This document shows, piece by piece, positions 16,269 through 16,739 of a DNA stretch of 16,739 bases (positions are counted from its first letter, which is position 1; every line of letters begins with the position of its first letter). The translations under genes were made by a program, and so were the position numbers. The DNA comes from Candidatus Zixiibacteriota bacterium (GTDB lineage: Bacteria > Zixibacteria > MSB-5A5 > GN15 > PGXB01). The notes under the pieces are model-generated. The model was not told the origin of the DNA. It saw only the letters and a program-made list of their open reading frames with translations, and made no database searches. The DNA lies in contig JAPLUS010000069.1 in NCBI GenBank assembly GCA_026397495.1, forward strand, positions 1 to 16,739, read 5' to 3'.

Positions 16269-16739
16269 ATGAATATTCTTGGTATCTCCTGTTTCTATCA
16301 TGATGCGGCCGCGGCTCTGGTACGCGATGGTATTCTTAAGGCGGCGGCTCAAGAAGAACGATTCACCGGCCAAAAGCACGATCCCGATTTTCCGACTAAT
16401 GCTATTTATTTCTGTCTGGAAAAAGAGAATCTCGAAATATCGCGCCTTGACGCCATCGTCTTCTACGATAAACCCTTTACCAAATTCGACCGTATTCTCC
16501 AAGGTTATCTTCAGACTGTACCGATGTCCTATGCCGCCTTTCGCAAAGCGGCGCCAATATGGATGAAACAGAAATTGTGGCTTCCTTCTATTATCAAAGA
16601 GGAATTGCAATATAACGGCCCGATTTATTTTGTTGAGCATCATCTCTCTCACGCCGCCGGAGCTTATTATACCTCGCCCTTTGAAAGCTCCGCCATTTTG
16701 ACAATTGATGGCGTCGGCGAATGGGCCACCGCTTCTATT
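16269..16739 (+). CDS. NodU/CmcH-family O-carbamoyltransferase (N-terminal part, cut by window edge)
   Basis: Transfers a carbamoyl group from carbamoyl phosphate, through carbamoyl-adenylate, to a hydroxyl of a sugar or small molecule. The 157 visible codons begin MNILGISCFYHDAAAALVRD, the typical start of the actin-like domain with its HDAAAAL motif. Next are AAAQEERFTGQKHD, AIVFYDKPF, the catalytic/metal region VEHHLSHAAGAYYTSPF, and ILTIDGVGEWAT, the phosphate-binding strand and loop with the conserved DGVGEW. Full members are about 570-620 residues, so roughly three quarters lie beyond the right edge. The acceptor cannot be told from this part; downstream genes would be informative. No strong ribosome site is seen, which suggests coupling to the preceding gene. 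Confidence 0.94.
   Translation, partial: MNILGISCFYHDAAAALVRDGILKAAAQEERFTGQKHDPDFPTNAIYFCLEKENLEISRLDAIVFYDKPFTKFDRILQGYLQTVPMSYAAFRKAAPIWMKQKLWLPSIIKEELQYNGPIYFVEHHLSHAAGAYYTSPFESSAILTIDGVGEWATASI

Noticed and set aside
16260..16652. 130-codon minus-strand ORF at the right edge
   Set aside because: It is antisense to the carbamoyltransferase, whose motifs are unmistakable on the plus strand.
1..16739. CRISPR array, tRNA, rRNA, insertion sequence or prophage
   Set aside because: No regularly spaced repeats, cloverleaf-like sequences, transposase frames or att-like flanks were seen on either strand by eye.

Overview
This window looks like a chromosomal, mostly housekeeping segment from a Gram-negative-type (diderm) bacterium. 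It carries lipoprotein-sorting LolC/E and LolD, a DUF2723 membrane glycosyltransferase, and the McsA-McsB-ClpC arginine-phosphorylation system best known from Firmicutes. That mix, with moderate GC and many ATG/TTG starts behind purine-rich ribosome sites, fits a member of the FCB group or a neighbouring candidate phylum (for example Zixibacteria-like). The taxon is an inference; no rRNA gene is present to confirm it.

Positions 1-10190 are all on the minus strand. Read in the direction of transcription they give: comEA-like helix-hairpin-helix protein, a frameshifted PilM-like actin-fold gene, rsmD, coaD, lysS, a wrecked DNA methyltransferase gene, lolC/E, lolD, mcsA, mcsB and clpC (cut by the window edge about where its C-terminus should be). 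Many junctions overlap or nearly touch (7 bp, TAATG, 20 bp, 1 bp), so this is a dense operon region. A near-consensus promoter between lolC and lolD can start a separate lolD-mcsA-mcsB-clpC unit.

Positions 10272-14762, also minus, hold two large GT-C-type membrane glycosyltransferase-like proteins: a GT22-like one with a clear HKEERF signature and a 906-residue DUF2723 protein with C-terminal TPR-like repeats. A 39-codon hydrophobic ORF lies between them.

Positions 14763-16020 are sparse. They contain a small membrane/coiled-coil protein on the plus strand and a decayed or frameshifted exported-protein gene on the minus strand. From 16027 a plus-strand unit begins: a 78-residue small membrane protein followed by a NodU-type carbamoyltransferase cut by the right edge.

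I see no CRISPR array, intact insertion sequence, tRNA or rRNA. The notable oddities are the internally deleted methyltransferase relic, two genes broken by what looks like one missing base in an A/T run, a GC-rich nested palindrome inserted in frame at the start of the PilM-like gene, and the pairing of a Lol transporter gene with the McsAB-ClpC system. No clearly new multi-gene system is visible in the part shown.
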